A stretch of 64,000 bases of DNA from Paratractidigestivibacter faecalis. GTDB lineage: Bacteria > Actinomycetota > Coriobacteriia > Coriobacteriales > Atopobiaceae. Within the stretch, counting starts at the first letter, position 1. Each line of letters opens with the position of its first letter. The position numbers and the translations under genes are program-made. Shown piece after piece: positions 1-8,593 of this stretch. Where the stretch lies: NCBI RefSeq assembly GCF_003416765.1, contig NZ_QSNG01000001.1:2010742-2074741 (forward strand), given 5' to 3'. Below the pieces are notes generated by a model that saw nothing but the letters and a program-made list of their open reading frames with translations, did not search any database and was not told where the DNA came from.

Positions 1-2538
1 CTCCTGTCCAACGCGCGGAAGTACTCCGACACGGCGCTGGTGGTCATCTCGCGCACGGCGGGCGAGAGCATCGACTGCCCGCGCGCCCAGTACAAGGTGG
101 ACGCCCGCGGCGGCGTGGTGGACATCGACGTCACCCGCAGCTACCTGGAGCTCTCCCAGGAGGAAGAGGACCTGCTGCGCTACGTGGGCAAGAACTACGA
201 GCACGTGGTGGTCCTGGTCAACTCGACAAACGCCATGGAGCTGGGCGAGCTCGAGACCACGCCCGGCGTTGACGCCGCGCTCCTGGTGGGCTGCACGGGT
301 GGCGAGGGCACGCGGGCCGTGGTGGACGCGCTCTGGGGGCGCACCAATCCCTCCGGTCGCACGACCGACACGTACGCATACGACCTCTCCACGGCCGCGA
401 GCTGGGCAAACTCCGGCGCCATGGGCGAGGGCATCTACACCAACGGCCAGGGCCTCTACCCCGCCGACGGCACCATGAACGCCAACGTGGGCGTCTCGGA
501 GCCCTATGACGCCGTGCGCTTCTGCGACTACGCCGAGGGCATCTACGTGGGCTACCGCTGGTACGAGACAGCCGACGCCGAGGGATTCTGGGATGGTGTG
601 AGCAACCAGTACGGCCAGGGCTACGACGGCGTGGTCCAGTACCCGTTTGGCTACGGCCTGAGCTACACCAGCTTCAAGTGGGAGGTCACGGGCCGCTCCC
701 CTGGGCAGGGAACCACCGTCGGCCGCAAGACCGACTTCAGCATCCGCGTGAAGGTCACCAACACCGGTGACGCGGCCGGTCGCGACGTGGTCCAGCTCTA
801 CTGCACCCCTCCCTACAGCAAGGGCGGCATCGAGAAGAGCGCGGCGGTCCTGGTGGCCTACGAGAAGACCCGCCTGCTCAAGCCCGGCGAGACCCAGGAG
901 ATCTCGCTCTCGTTCTCCATGGACGACGTGGCCTCCTATGACTTCGACGACGCCGATGGGGACGGCTTCACCGGCTACGAGCTGGAGCGCGGCGAGTACA
1001 TGGTGGAGCTTCGCAGGGACGCGCACACGGTTGCCGACTGCGAGTTTGCCAGCACCATGCTGTGGATTCCGCGCACCATCCAGTGCCCCGACGACATCAA
1101 GACCGGCGCCGCGGTGCAGAACCGCTTCACGGGAGACTCCGCCTGGGACGGCGTCTCCATCGACGGCTCCAACTCCGGCGCGGGCATCACGTGGCTCAGC
1201 CGCACGGACTTTGCGGGCACCTTCCCGCGCCGTGGTGACGCGGACCGCGAGATGGCGGGCAACGTCGCGGCGCTCAACCTCTACGCGGACGGCCAGGCCC
1301 TTGTCGAGGCGCTCTCCGCGGAGCCGGACGCCTCGGTCAAGACCGAGTACCCGCTGACCACCACGTCCAGCGAGAGCCACCTGCTCTCCGACGACGGCGA
1401 GCTCACGGAGCTTGGCCGCCAGCTGGGCCTGAGCTACTCCGACGAGGCTTGGGACGACCTTCTCGACCAGGTCTCCATTGCCGACATGGAGCGCATCGTG
1501 CTCCACGGCTACATCTCCACGGGAAAGATCGACGGCATTGGCAAGCCGCGCACCAAGGAGGTGGACGGTCCCTCGCAGGTGGGCTCGTTCAACCAGCTGA
1601 GCACCGGCGTGGCCTACCCGGGCGCCACTGTTCTGGCGCAGACCTGGAGCAAGGAGCTGGCGCGCGAGTACGGCCGCCAGGTGGGCCTTGAGTGCGCGAC
1701 CATCGGCGTGGACGGCTGGTACGCGCCGAGCGTGAACGTCCACCGCACGCCGCTGGGCGGCCGCAACTACGAGTATTACTCCGAGGACCCGCTGGTCTCC
1801 GGCGCCATGGCGTCGCAGGTGGTGGCGGGCTCTAAGGAGGCCGGCACCTATTGCTTCGTCAAGCACCTCGTGGCAAACAGCCAGGACACCTACCGTGACT
1901 CCCTCTACGAGTGGATGACCGAGCAGACCCTGCGCGAGGTCTACCTGCCTGCCTTCCGCATGCTGGCCCGCAGCGGGGCCACGGGCATCATGACCTCGTA
2001 CAACCGTCTGGGGGCAACCTGGGCGGGCGGAAACGCCGGCCTCATCACCGACGTGCTGCGCGGCGAGTGGGGCTTTGCCGGAACCGTCATCACCGACTAC
2101 GCCGACCACCACGCCTACATGAACGCAGACCAGATGCTGCGTGCGGGCGGAGACCTCTTCATGGACGGTGTCTTCCGCAACGGCGCCTTTGAGTTTGGCT
2201 ACACGCAGAGCGAACTCTCGTCTGCCGCGGCGGCGGGCGGGGAGGAGGCCACGGACGCCATGACGTTTGCGGCCAACCTGCGGCGGGCCACCAAGGACGT
2301 GCTCTACACGTGGCTGAACGCGCGCGCCACCAACCTGACCTACAACCAGGAGGCCGCGCTGGACGGCTCTGCTCAGCTCACACGCCCCGTCAAGATCCCG
2401 GGCGTGCAGTACGTGAGCGTTGCCCTTGCCTGGGCCGACCTCGTCTGCGCCGTCGCCGTCATCAGGTGGGCCCACCGAACCTGGCTCCGCCACCGCAGCC
2501 GCCAGGCCGGAGCTGGCGAGAAGAACCCGGAGCGGTAG
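1..2538 (+). CDS. Glycoside hydrolase family 3 beta-glucosidase, permuted domains, C-terminal membrane anchor (5' partial)
   Basis: The reading frame is open from base 1, so the true start lies upstream; an internal GTG at 40 is not the start. The visible part begins inside the GH3 C-terminal domain (ALVVISRTAGES), continues through a fibronectin-III-like segment (about residues 220-350), and only then reaches the GH3 (beta/alpha)8 domain. That domain shows KHLVANSQDTYR and a nucleophile region ending VITDYADHH, where the Asp is the likely nucleophile. This C-domain-first order is the reverse of most GH3 enzymes, but is known in some rumen bacterial beta-glucosidases. The last 45 residues hold a hydrophobic stretch (VSVALAWADLVCAVAVI) followed by Arg-rich residues, suggesting membrane anchoring with a cytoplasmic tail. 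Substrate not predictable. The gene converges on tadA with only 3 bp between the stops. Confidence 0.85.
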   Translation, partial: LLSNARKYSDTALVVISRTAGESIDCPRAQYKVDARGGVVDIDVTRSYLELSQEEEDLLRYVGKNYEHVVVLVNSTNAMELGELETTPGVDAALLVGCTGGEGTRAVVDALWGRTNPSGRTTDTYAYDLSTAASWANSGAMGEGIYTNGQGLYPADGTMNANVGVSEPYDAVRFCDYAEGIYVGYRWYETADAEGFWDGVSNQYGQGYDGVVQYPFGYGLSYTSFKWEVTGRSPGQGTTVGRKTDFSIRVKVTNTGDAAGRDVVQLYCTPPYSKGGIEKSAAVLVAYEKTRLLKPGETQEISLSFSMDDVASYDFDDADGDGFTGYELERGEYMVELRRDAHTVADCEFASTMLWIPRTIQCPDDIKTGAAVQNRFTGDSAWDGVSIDGSNSGAGITWLSRTDFAGTFPRRGDADREMAGNVAALNLYADGQALVEALSAEPDASVKTEYPLTTTSSESHLLSDDGELTELGRQLGLSYSDEAWDDLLDQVSIADMERIVLHGYISTGKIDGIGKPRTKEVDGPSQVGSFNQLSTGVAYPGATVLAQTWSKELAREYGRQVGLECATIGVDGWYAPSVNVHRTPLGGRNYEYYSEDPLVSGAMASQVVAGSKEAGTYCFVKHLVANSQDTYRDSLYEWMTEQTLREVYLPAFRMLARSGATGIMTSYNRLGATWAGGNAGLITDVLRGEWGFAGTVITDYADHHAYMNADQMLRAGGDLFMDGVFRNGAFEFGYTQSELSSAAAAGGEEATDAMTFAANLRRATKDVLYTWLNARATNLTYNQEAALDGSAQLTRPVKIPGVQYVSVALAWADLVCAVAVIRWAHRTWLRHRSRQAGAGEKNPER

Positions 2539-2541
2539 GCG

Positions 2542-3063
2542 CTAGGAGGCCGGCTGCTCCGTCGGGTCTGTGATGGCCTCCGCGCCGGCTTGGGCCTTTG
2601 CGGCCTTGCGGGCTTCTCGGCGCGCACGGAAGAAGGCGCGGAGCTGGCTTGCGGCCTCGTCGGCAAGGATGCCGGGCGTGACCTCAAACTCGTGGTTGAG
2701 CCGCGGGTCATGGCTGACGTCGTAGAGGGTGCCCAGGGCGCCGCCCTTGGGGTCTGCGGCGCCAAAGACGCAGCGGTCTATGCGGGCGTTGACCATGAGG
2801 CCGGCGCACATGAGGCAGGGCTCCAGCGTGACGTAGACGGTGCAGCCGGAGAGCCGCCAGCGGCCAAGGACGCGCGAGGCCTCCACCATTGCGCTGAACT
2901 CCGCGTGGGCCGAAGGGTCAAGGTCCAGCTCACGGCGGTTGTGGGCGCGCGCGACCACCTGGCCGTCGCAGACCACCACGGCGCCGATGGGCACCTCGCC
3001 CTCGGCCGCGGCGGCGTCCGCCTCGGCGAGCGCCAGGCGCATGTACTTCTCGTCGTCGGACAT
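2542..3063 (-). CDS. tadA: tRNA-specific adenosine deaminase TadA
   Basis: Converts the wobble adenosine of tRNA-Arg(ACG) to inosine. About 173 residues, normal for the family. The zinc-dependent deaminase signature is complete: HAE (SAHAEFSAM) supplies the zinc His and the proton-shuttle Glu, and PCLMC supplies the two Cys ligands. The C-terminal tail is rich in Ala, Arg and Lys. The start MSDDEKYM at 3063 is chosen because GAGGAG lies about 8 bases upstream; the longer frame to 3129 has no homology. It is divergent from tRNA-Ser, with about 70 bp between them. Confidence 0.93.
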   Translation of the reverse strand: MSDDEKYMRLALAEADAAAAEGEVPIGAVVVCDGQVVARAHNRRELDLDPSAHAEFSAMVEASRVLGRWRLSGCTVYVTLEPCLMCAGLMVNARIDRCVFGAADPKGGALGTLYDVSHDPRLNHEFEVTPGILADEAASQLRAFFRARREARKAAKAQAGAEAITDPTEQPAS

Positions 3064-3111
3064 GTGTTGGGCTCCTCGGGTCTCTTGGGGTTCAAACGCG
3101 CTTCCATGGGG

Positions 3112-3117
3112 TACGAT
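3112..3117 (+). promoter_or_regulatory. Probable -10 box for tRNA-Ser
   Basis: TACGAT ends 17 bases before the mature 5' end of tRNA-Ser. The position suits a -10 element giving a short 5' leader. No convincing -35 is seen. Confidence 0.35.
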
Positions 3118-3134
3118 AGTACCGCTCAAACCAC

Positions 3135-3225
3135 GGAGGAGTGGCAGAGTGGTTGAATGCAGCGGTCTTGAAAACCGTCGAGCGGTAACCCCGTTCCGAG
3201 GGTTCGAATCCCTCCTCCTCCGCCA
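3135..3225 (+). tRNA. tRNA-Ser (anticodon UGA)
   Basis: The acceptor stem GGAGGAG pairs with CTCCTCC, followed by discriminator G and an encoded CCA (3223-3225). The anticodon stem 3162-3166/3174-3178 frames a 7-base loop with TGA at 3169-3171. A variable arm and a GAGGG/CCCTC T-stem with a TTCGAAT loop follow. The 91-nt length fits a class II (serine) tRNA. It decodes UCA and other UCN codons. Confidence 0.97.
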
Positions 3226-3287
3226 TAGAGCCCCTGTTGCCGGGCCATTGGGCTCACGGGCCGTGGCCGCCCCTAAGGAGGACCACC

Positions 3288-3839
3288 ATGATTGTCGGAA
3301 TCGTTATTGTCGCCCTGGTCGTAGTCCTGTTCTTCATCTGGGTGAGCATCAACAACGGCATCGTCCAGAAGAACAACAAGTGCGACGCCGCCTGGCAGAC
3401 CATTGACGCGCAGCTCCAGCGCAGGAACGACCTCATCCCCAACCTGGTCGAGACTGTCAAGGGCTATGCCGCCCACGAGTCTGGCACCCTCGAGGCCGTG
3501 ACCGCCGCCCGCAACGCCGTGGCTACCGCCACCACGCCCGAGGCCAAGATGGAGGCCTCCGGTCAGCTGACTCAGGCGCTGCGCGGGCTTCTGGCCGTCT
3601 CCGAGGCCTACCCTGACCTCAAGGCCAACGCCAACTTCTCTCAGCTGCAGGCCGACCTCACCGACACCGAGAACAAGATCAGCTACGCCCGCATGAGCTA
3701 CAACGACATGGTCCTTGACTACAACGACGCCATCCAGACCTTCCCGGGCACGCTCGTGGCCGGCAGCAAGTACAAGCCGCGCACCGGCTTCACCGTGGAG
3801 GACCCGGCCGTCCGCCAGGCCCCGCAGGTCAAGTTCTAG
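3288..3839 (+). CDS. LemA family membrane protein
   Basis: 183 residues with one N-terminal transmembrane helix (IVIVALVVVLFFIWVSI), followed by a helical domain with the LemA hallmarks: a short polar stretch, then RRNDLIPNLVETVKGYA and a C-terminal YND/FPG region. Function in bacteria is not established; LemA proteins are thought to sit in the membrane with the helical domain mostly on one face. ATG 3288 has TAAGGAGGA 8 bases upstream. A strong terminator follows at 3886, so this is probably a single-gene transcript. Confidence 0.92.
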   Translation: MIVGIVIVALVVVLFFIWVSINNGIVQKNNKCDAAWQTIDAQLQRRNDLIPNLVETVKGYAAHESGTLEAVTAARNAVATATTPEAKMEASGQLTQALRGLLAVSEAYPDLKANANFSQLQADLTDTENKISYARMSYNDMVLDYNDAIQTFPGTLVAGSKYKPRTGFTVEDPAVRQAPQVKF

Positions 3840-3885
3840 GGGCTTTTGGCCGGGCCGGTTGCCTGGGCTTATCGCCTTAAACGAG

Positions 3886-3921
3886 GGGCGCGTCGGTCAC
3901 TGCGACCGGCGCGCCCTTTTT
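3886..3921 (+). terminator. Rho-independent terminator after the LemA gene
   Basis: A 13-bp stem (GGGCGCGTCGGTC with a GACCG...GCGCCC partner, one G-T pair) and a 5-base loop are followed by TTTTT at 3917. Confidence 0.88.
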
Positions 3922-3953
3922 GCTGCCGGCCGTGAATGCCTGGCGTAGCAAAA

Positions 3954-4004
3954 CAGCCGTTCAGTGAACGCCTCAATTGAAGACAGGCGTTCACTGAACG
4001 GCTG
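3954..4004 (-). terminator. 20-bp perfect inverted repeat, likely terminator of the lactate permease gene
   Basis: The arms CAGCCGTTCAGTGAACGCCT (3954-3973) and its exact complement (3985-4004) flank an 11-base loop. On the minus strand the stem is followed by GTTTTGC, consistent with a terminator for the gene ending at 4078. Each arm also contains the partial palindrome GTTCAGTGAAC, so a protein-binding role is possible. Confidence 0.5.
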
Positions 4005-4050
4005 AACTGAAGCCTCAGGCGTTCACGCCCGCGGCAATCTGCATCACCGC

Positions 4051-4070
4051 GGCGAGAAGCCCTTCTCGCC
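4051..4070. repeat. Palindromic pair of the 9-mer GGCGAGAAG
   Basis: GGCGAGAAG-CC-CTTCTCGCC lies 8 bases past the permease stop on the minus strand. It is one of several intergenic inverted pairs of this 9-mer in the window (see findings). Confidence 0.7.
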
Positions 4071-4077
4071 GGCGCCC

Positions 4078-5631
4078 TTACGCCAGGACGAGGGAGCCCA
4101 CAAAGACCAGCGCGGCCATGGCGATGGCGAAGCCGAAGGCGTACTTGGCGATCTTGCCCAGGATCTCTCCGTCCTTGCCCACCAGGCCGCAGGCGGCGCA
4201 GCCGATGGCGATGTTCTGCGGGCTCAGCATCTTGCCGGCGCTGATTCCCAGGGAGTTTGCGGCCACGAGCCAGGTGCTGTCGGCGCCGATGGAGCTGGCG
4301 GCCTGAAGTTGCACGTTGCCAAAGAGCACCTCGCTGGAGGTGCCGGAGCCGGTGACGAAGGTGCCCAGGGCGCCCAACAGCGGGGCCACCACGGGGTAGG
4401 CCGCGCCGAGCGTGCCCACGAAGAACGCGGCTATGCTGACGATCATTCCGGAGTAGCCCATGATCTTTGCGCAGGCCAGGACGCCAAGCATAGTGACGAC
4501 GGTCTTGCTCATCTGCTTGCAGGTGTCGCGGAAGACCTGGAGCATCTCGGGCGCGGGGCACTTCTGGATGACGCCGCCCACAATGCCGCAGAGCATGATG
4601 AGCACGCCCGGGGTGTTGATCCAGGTGAAGGTCAGCGTGGCCGTGGGGTCGCCGGCATAGATGTTGACCGTGCTGGCAATGCTGGAGAGCGGCCCGTTGA
4701 TGAACGGGAAGAGCTTGCTGGTCAGGAGCAGCACCACAAAGATGAGGATAAACGGGCTCCAGGCGCGCACGTCCTCAGTCACGGTCTCGTTGATGCCGTC
4801 GTCGGAGAGGCTGGCGCGCAGGCAGTACTCCTCGGGCGCCTGGGCGCCCTTCTGGAAGAGCGCGAAGGCAAAGGTGATGACCAGGGAGCACACGGCGGCC
4901 ACCACGTCGGTGAGGGCGGGGCCGATGAAGTGCGCGGCCGCGATCTCGGGCAGCGCGAAGGAGAGGCCGGCCACCAGCGTGACGGGCCAGGCGCCCTTGA
5001 GGGCGCGGGTGCCGCCGCCCACCAGCATCACGATGAGGATGGGGCAGGCGATGACGAACGGGAAGACCTGCAGCGCCTGGGTGGTGGAGAGCTGGATGGC
5101 GTCGATGCCCGTGATGGAGGCCAGGGTGGTGGTGGGGATGCCGATGGAGCCGAACATGGTGGGCACGCCGTTGGCGATGAGGCAGGCCAGGATGGCCGTC
5201 ACCGGCTGGATGCCCAGCGCCACCAGCATGCTGGCCGGAATGGCCACGGCGGTGCCGAAGCCCGCCATGCCCTCCAGGAAGGCGCCAAAGCACCAGGCAA
5301 TGAGTAGCGTGAGGACGCGCTTGTCGCTTGAGACGGAGCACAGCATGTGCTTGATGGTCTCCATGGCGCCGGTGTGCACCGTGAGGTTGTAGGTAAAGAC
5401 CGCGGCGATGATGACGATGACGATGGGCCAGATGGCCATGGCAAAGCCCTCGAGCGCGGCGGTGGCCACGTTGACGGCGCTCATCTGCCAGCCGAGCAGG
5501 GCGCAGGCAACGGCCACCACCAGGGCGCCGACGCTGGCCTTGTAGGCCTCCATGTGCAGGCCGCACAGGGCAACGACGAGCCAGATGATGGGCAGAAGGG
5601 CAAGGACGAACATTCCCAGCAGTTCGAGCAT
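4078..5631 (-). CDS. lctP: L-lactate permease, LctP/LldP family
   Basis: 517 residues, highly hydrophobic with about a dozen predicted membrane helices, typical for the family. Conserved blocks include the GAFLEGMAGFGTAVAIPA region and GTFVTGSGTSSEVLFGNVQ near the C-terminus, both characteristic of lactate/glycolate:H+ permeases. ATG 5631 has CGGGAG upstream. There is no adjacent lactate dehydrogenase or FadR-type regulator, so use for uptake or export cannot be told from context. Glycolate is an alternative substrate. Confidence 0.92.
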   Translation of the reverse strand: MLELLGMFVLALLPIIWLVVALCGLHMEAYKASVGALVVAVACALLGWQMSAVNVATAALEGFAMAIWPIVIVIIAAVFTYNLTVHTGAMETIKHMLCSVSSDKRVLTLLIAWCFGAFLEGMAGFGTAVAIPASMLVALGIQPVTAILACLIANGVPTMFGSIGIPTTTLASITGIDAIQLSTTQALQVFPFVIACPILIVMLVGGGTRALKGAWPVTLVAGLSFALPEIAAAHFIGPALTDVVAAVCSLVITFAFALFQKGAQAPEEYCLRASLSDDGINETVTEDVRAWSPFILIFVVLLLTSKLFPFINGPLSSIASTVNIYAGDPTATLTFTWINTPGVLIMLCGIVGGVIQKCPAPEMLQVFRDTCKQMSKTVVTMLGVLACAKIMGYSGMIVSIAAFFVGTLGAAYPVVAPLLGALGTFVTGSGTSSEVLFGNVQLQAASSIGADSTWLVAANSLGISAGKMLSPQNIAIGCAACGLVGKDGEILGKIAKYAFGFAIAMAALVFVGSLVLA

Positions 5632-5788
5632 GGCGACTCCCGAGGGCGTTGGAGTGTGCAGAAGGGGTGACGCTTGGCGAGAAACCCGCCGTTCACCGAT
5701 GGTATCACGCCGTCTGTCGCTTATCCGTCTTGTGTCGCGTATAAGAAACAGGCGAGAAGGGCCGGCCTTCTCGCCTGACGTTGTGCCG
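5632..5788. other. Intergenic region with a GGCGAGAAG inverted pair
   Basis: A hairpin GGCGAGAAGG-GCCGG-CCTTCTCGCC at 5751-5775 lies just past the stop of the methyltransferase gene on the minus strand and probably acts as its terminator. The rest should carry the promoter of the lactate permease, but I see no clear boxes. Confidence 0.5.
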
Positions 5789-7075
5789 CTAGACCACCTG
5801 GAAGGTGAGGAAGTCCAGATAGTGGGTCTCGGGTGCGCCCCAGAGGATGGGGTGGTCCGGCGCCTGCTGACGCTCCTCGATCTGCTTGAGCTGCACGTTT
5901 GCCTGGTGGGCGGCGTCGGCGATTGCGCGCTTGAGCAGCTCGGTGGTCATGAAGTGGCTGCAGCTGCACGTGGCTAGGTAGCCGCCGCGCGGGAGCAGCC
6001 TCATGGCCGCGTAGTTAATCTCGCGGTAGCCCTTGCTGGCGTGCTCCACGGTGCCGCGGCTCTTGGTGAAGGCCGGCGGGTCGAGCACGATGAGGTCGAA
6101 GGGGCCGCCCTCCTCGCGCAGGCGCTTGCGGTCGCGCGCCAGCTCGGGCAGGTACTCAAGAACGTTTGCGCAGGTGAAGTCCATGGTTGCCTCAAGGCCG
6201 TTCAGACGGGCGTTGGCGGCGGCCAGGTCTATGGCCGTCTGGCTCACGTCCACGCAGCGGACGAACTCCGCCCCGCCCGCAGCCGCGTTGAGGCCGAAGG
6301 GTCCCACGTGGCAGAAGCAGTCCAGCATGCGACGGCCGCCGGCCAGCTCGCGCACGGCACGGCGGTTGTACTTCTGGTCAAGGAAGAAGCCGGTCTTCTG
6401 GCTGTTCTCTATGTCCAGGCCAAACTTGAGGCCGTTCTCAACCACCATGATGCGCGGGGTCTCGGGCACCTCGGCGCCCTGGCCCTCCCACCAGCCCTTG
6501 TACTGGTCGAGGCCCTCCTTGGCGCGGGACGGGGAGTCGTTGCGCTCGTAGATGGCGCGGACGTCCTGGCCGTCCTCCCGCAGCGTCTTGAGCAGCAGCG
6601 GGTAGATGACGGGGCGCAGCAGCTCCATGCCGACGGTGCCCACCTGTGTGACCAGTACGTGCTCGTAGCGGTCCACGATGAGGCCGGGCATGCCGTCCGC
6701 CTCGGAGAAGAGCACACGGCAGCAGTTGGTGTCCGGCTCGCAGCCGGGCAGCGCGCGACCGCCCATGGCCACGCGGCGGTGCTGCCAGGCCCAGGCCACG
6801 CGACGCGCCCAGAAGGCCTCGTCAATGCGGTCGTTTGCGTTTCTCGTCACCATGCGCACGCGGATCTTGCTGTTCTGCGAGATGAGGCCCGCGCCCTGCC
6901 AGGTGCCGTTCTCCTCAAAGACGTCCACCACGCCGCCGTTAGCGAGGGGCGTGCCGTCCGCGGCCGGCTTCGCGCGCACGACCTCGCCCTCAAAGACCCA
7001 CGGGTGGCCGGCCTTGAGCGAGCGGGCCGCCTTTCTGCTGATGACGACCTGGGGATACGGACGCGCCTGCTTCAC
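5789..7075 (-). CDS. Class I SAM-dependent rRNA methyltransferase with PUA domain (RlmI-like)
   Basis: Predicted to methylate a cytosine in 23S rRNA. About 428 residues: an N-terminal PUA domain (VVISRKAARSLKAGHPWVFEGEV), a central linker domain, and a C-terminal Rossmann methyltransferase with LDCFCHVGPFGLNAA as SAM-binding motif I and LIVLDPPAF as the catalytic DPPxF motif. The GTG at 7075 is selected because AAAGGAGAG lies 7 bases upstream and the PUA domain begins directly after it. The exact target base is inferred from E. coli RlmI (m5C1962). It lies just downstream of the helicase gene, separated by 23 bp, so the two are probably co-transcribed. Confidence 0.88.
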   Translation of the reverse strand: MKQARPYPQVVISRKAARSLKAGHPWVFEGEVVRAKPAADGTPLANGGVVDVFEENGTWQGAGLISQNSKIRVRMVTRNANDRIDEAFWARRVAWAWQHRRVAMGGRALPGCEPDTNCCRVLFSEADGMPGLIVDRYEHVLVTQVGTVGMELLRPVIYPLLLKTLREDGQDVRAIYERNDSPSRAKEGLDQYKGWWEGQGAEVPETPRIMVVENGLKFGLDIENSQKTGFFLDQKYNRRAVRELAGGRRMLDCFCHVGPFGLNAAAGGAEFVRCVDVSQTAIDLAAANARLNGLEATMDFTCANVLEYLPELARDRKRLREEGGPFDLIVLDPPAFTKSRGTVEHASKGYREINYAAMRLLPRGGYLATCSCSHFMTTELLKRAIADAAHQANVQLKQIEERQQAPDHPILWGAPETHYLDFLTFQVV

Positions 7076-7098
7076 GATGTGACTCTCCTTTGGGCTCT

Positions 7099-8361
7099 TT
7101 AGTAGTGCCTGCCGTAGCGGCCGCCGCTGATGCCGCGTCCACGGGCGCGCGACCCGCTGAACATGGTGCGGCTGGGCTTCTTGGTTGAGCGGCCCTCCTG
7201 CGGCACGATGCGCCCGGCGTCGTAGGAGAACCCAGGCAGGTCCCACACGGGGACGAGCTTCTTGGTGAAGTACTCGATCTCCCTCAGCGGGCTGATCTCG
7301 TCGGGAGCCACGAAGGTGTAGGCGTGGCCGGTGGCGCCGGCGCGGCCCGTGCGGCCGATGCGGTGCACGTAGTCCTCCGGGTCCATGGGCACGTCGAAGT
7401 TGACGACCGCGTCCACGCCCGCCACGTCGATGCCGCGACTCATGACGTCGGTGGCCACGAGCACCTGGACCTTGCCCTCGCGGAAGCGCTCCAATGCGCG
7501 GGCGCGGGCCTGCTGTGGGCGGTCTGCATGCATGACATCGACCTTGACCTGGGCGTTCTTGAGCATGGCGCTCACATCGTCCACGCGGTGCTTGGTGCGG
7601 CAGAAGACCAGCACGCGCTCGGGTCGCTGGCCGGAGGCGCCGCCGGTGTCCAGCAGCGCGCGCAGCAGCTCGGGCTTCTGCGCCTGGGTCACGGGGCAGA
7701 GGTGCTCCTCCACGGTGTCGGCCGTCTCGCCCACGCGGGAAATCTCCACCACGGCAGGCTCGTGCAGCATGGCATCGATGGTGCTCTTGATGGAGGGCGG
7801 AATGGTTGCCGAGAAGAGCAGCGTCTGGTGCTGCTCCGGCAGCGCGTGCATGATGCGGCGCACGGAGGGCCAGAAGCCCATGTCCAGCATGCGGTCGGCC
7901 TCGTCCAGGACGAGGACCTCCACGCCGGCCAGGCTCACGTGGTTGTGCTCCATGAGGTCAAGCAGACGGCCGGGGGTGGCGACCAGCAGGTCGCAGCCCT
8001 TCTCCAGCGCGGCGATCTGCTTGTCGAACTTGGCGCCGCCCATGACGATGACGGCGCGCTGCCCGGTCTTCTGGCAGACGACCTTCACTACGTCGTCAAT
8101 CTGCGCGGCAAGCTCGCGCGTGGGGGTCACCACCAGCGCGTGGGGGCCGCGGCCGGACTTGTCGGCAATGCGCTGTAGCGTGGGCAGGGCAAATGCGGCG
8201 GTCTTGCCCGTTCCGGTCTGGGCGGAGGCAACGACGTCCCTGCCCGCCAGGATCTCGGGGATGGCGCCGGCCTGCACCGGCGTCGGCATGGAGAAGCCAA
8301 GGGCGTCGACCCCGGCCAGAATCTGCTCGTTTAGCCCGAGCTCGGCAAATGAAGTAGTCAT
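7099..8361 (-). CDS. DEAD-box ATP-dependent RNA helicase
   Basis: About 420 residues with all core motifs: Q motif region (FAELGLNEQILAGVDALGF), Walker A AQTGTGKT, DEAD (VLDEADRML), SAT (LLFSATIPP), and HRIGRTGR. The short basic, glycine-rich tail (RARGRGISGGRYGRHY) resembles the RNA-binding tails of RhlE/CsdA-type helicases. The likely role is ribosome assembly or RNA turnover, consistent with the rRNA methyltransferase directly downstream. The start MTTSFAEL at 8361 lacks a good ribosome site; a longer frame to 8397 exists but is unsupported. Confidence 0.92.
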   Translation of the reverse strand: MTTSFAELGLNEQILAGVDALGFSMPTPVQAGAIPEILAGRDVVASAQTGTGKTAAFALPTLQRIADKSGRGPHALVVTPTRELAAQIDDVVKVVCQKTGQRAVIVMGGAKFDKQIAALEKGCDLLVATPGRLLDLMEHNHVSLAGVEVLVLDEADRMLDMGFWPSVRRIMHALPEQHQTLLFSATIPPSIKSTIDAMLHEPAVVEISRVGETADTVEEHLCPVTQAQKPELLRALLDTGGASGQRPERVLVFCRTKHRVDDVSAMLKNAQVKVDVMHADRPQQARARALERFREGKVQVLVATDVMSRGIDVAGVDAVVNFDVPMDPEDYVHRIGRTGRAGATGHAYTFVAPDEISPLREIEYFTKKLVPVWDLPGFSYDAGRIVPQEGRSTKKPSRTMFSGSRARGRGISGGRYGRHY

Positions 8362-8424
8362 AGCTGCAAGTATCCAACAAATCCGCAGCTCCTGCACGCG
8401 AGAAGGGCTTCTCGTCGTGCGAAA

Positions 8425-8451
8425 GAGAAAAAGGGACAGTCCCTATTTCTC
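8425..8451. repeat. REP-like palindrome upstream of metA
   Basis: GAGAAAAAGGGAC-A-GTCCCTATTTCTC is a 13-bp inverted repeat with one mismatch. Its GGGACA core resembles units at 12155, 13611 and 53729-53852. The inverted repeat CGAGAAGGGCTTCTCG lies directly before it, at 8399-8414. Confidence 0.6.
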
Positions 8452-8486
8452 ATTCGCGGTCCGACAGCACGCCCGGGCGGCTCGCT

Positions 8487-8492
8487 ATACTA
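8487..8492 (+). promoter_or_regulatory. -10 box of the metA promoter
   Basis: TATACT is a near-consensus -10 about 100 bases before the metA start. A weak -35 (CCGACA) lies 19-20 bases upstream. The resulting leader of about 95 nt is GC-rich and can form at least two stems (GCCGG/CCGGC near 8512; CGGGCG/CGCCCG around 8537-8573). Confidence 0.5.
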
Positions 8493-8593
8493 GGAAGGCT
8501 GTAACTCGAAGCCGGCGGAGGACCGACCGGCGCATCGGGCGGCGGCGTGGTCCCATTTGCCTCGCCCGCGGCCCCGGAAAGGTACCCCGCACC

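Noticed and set aside
4309-5307. Plus-strand frame of 332 codons opposite the lactate permease
   Set aside because: Composition (His/Gly/Asp/Glu/Ala-rich, no hydrophobic core) is that of a shadow of the permease gene, which has clear family motifs.
8493-8593. Canonical SAM riboswitch upstream of metA
   Set aside because: The pseudoknot and kink-turn motifs I would expect for SAM-I/IV are not visible, and the only similarity (GGAAAGGTAC near the ATG) is too short.
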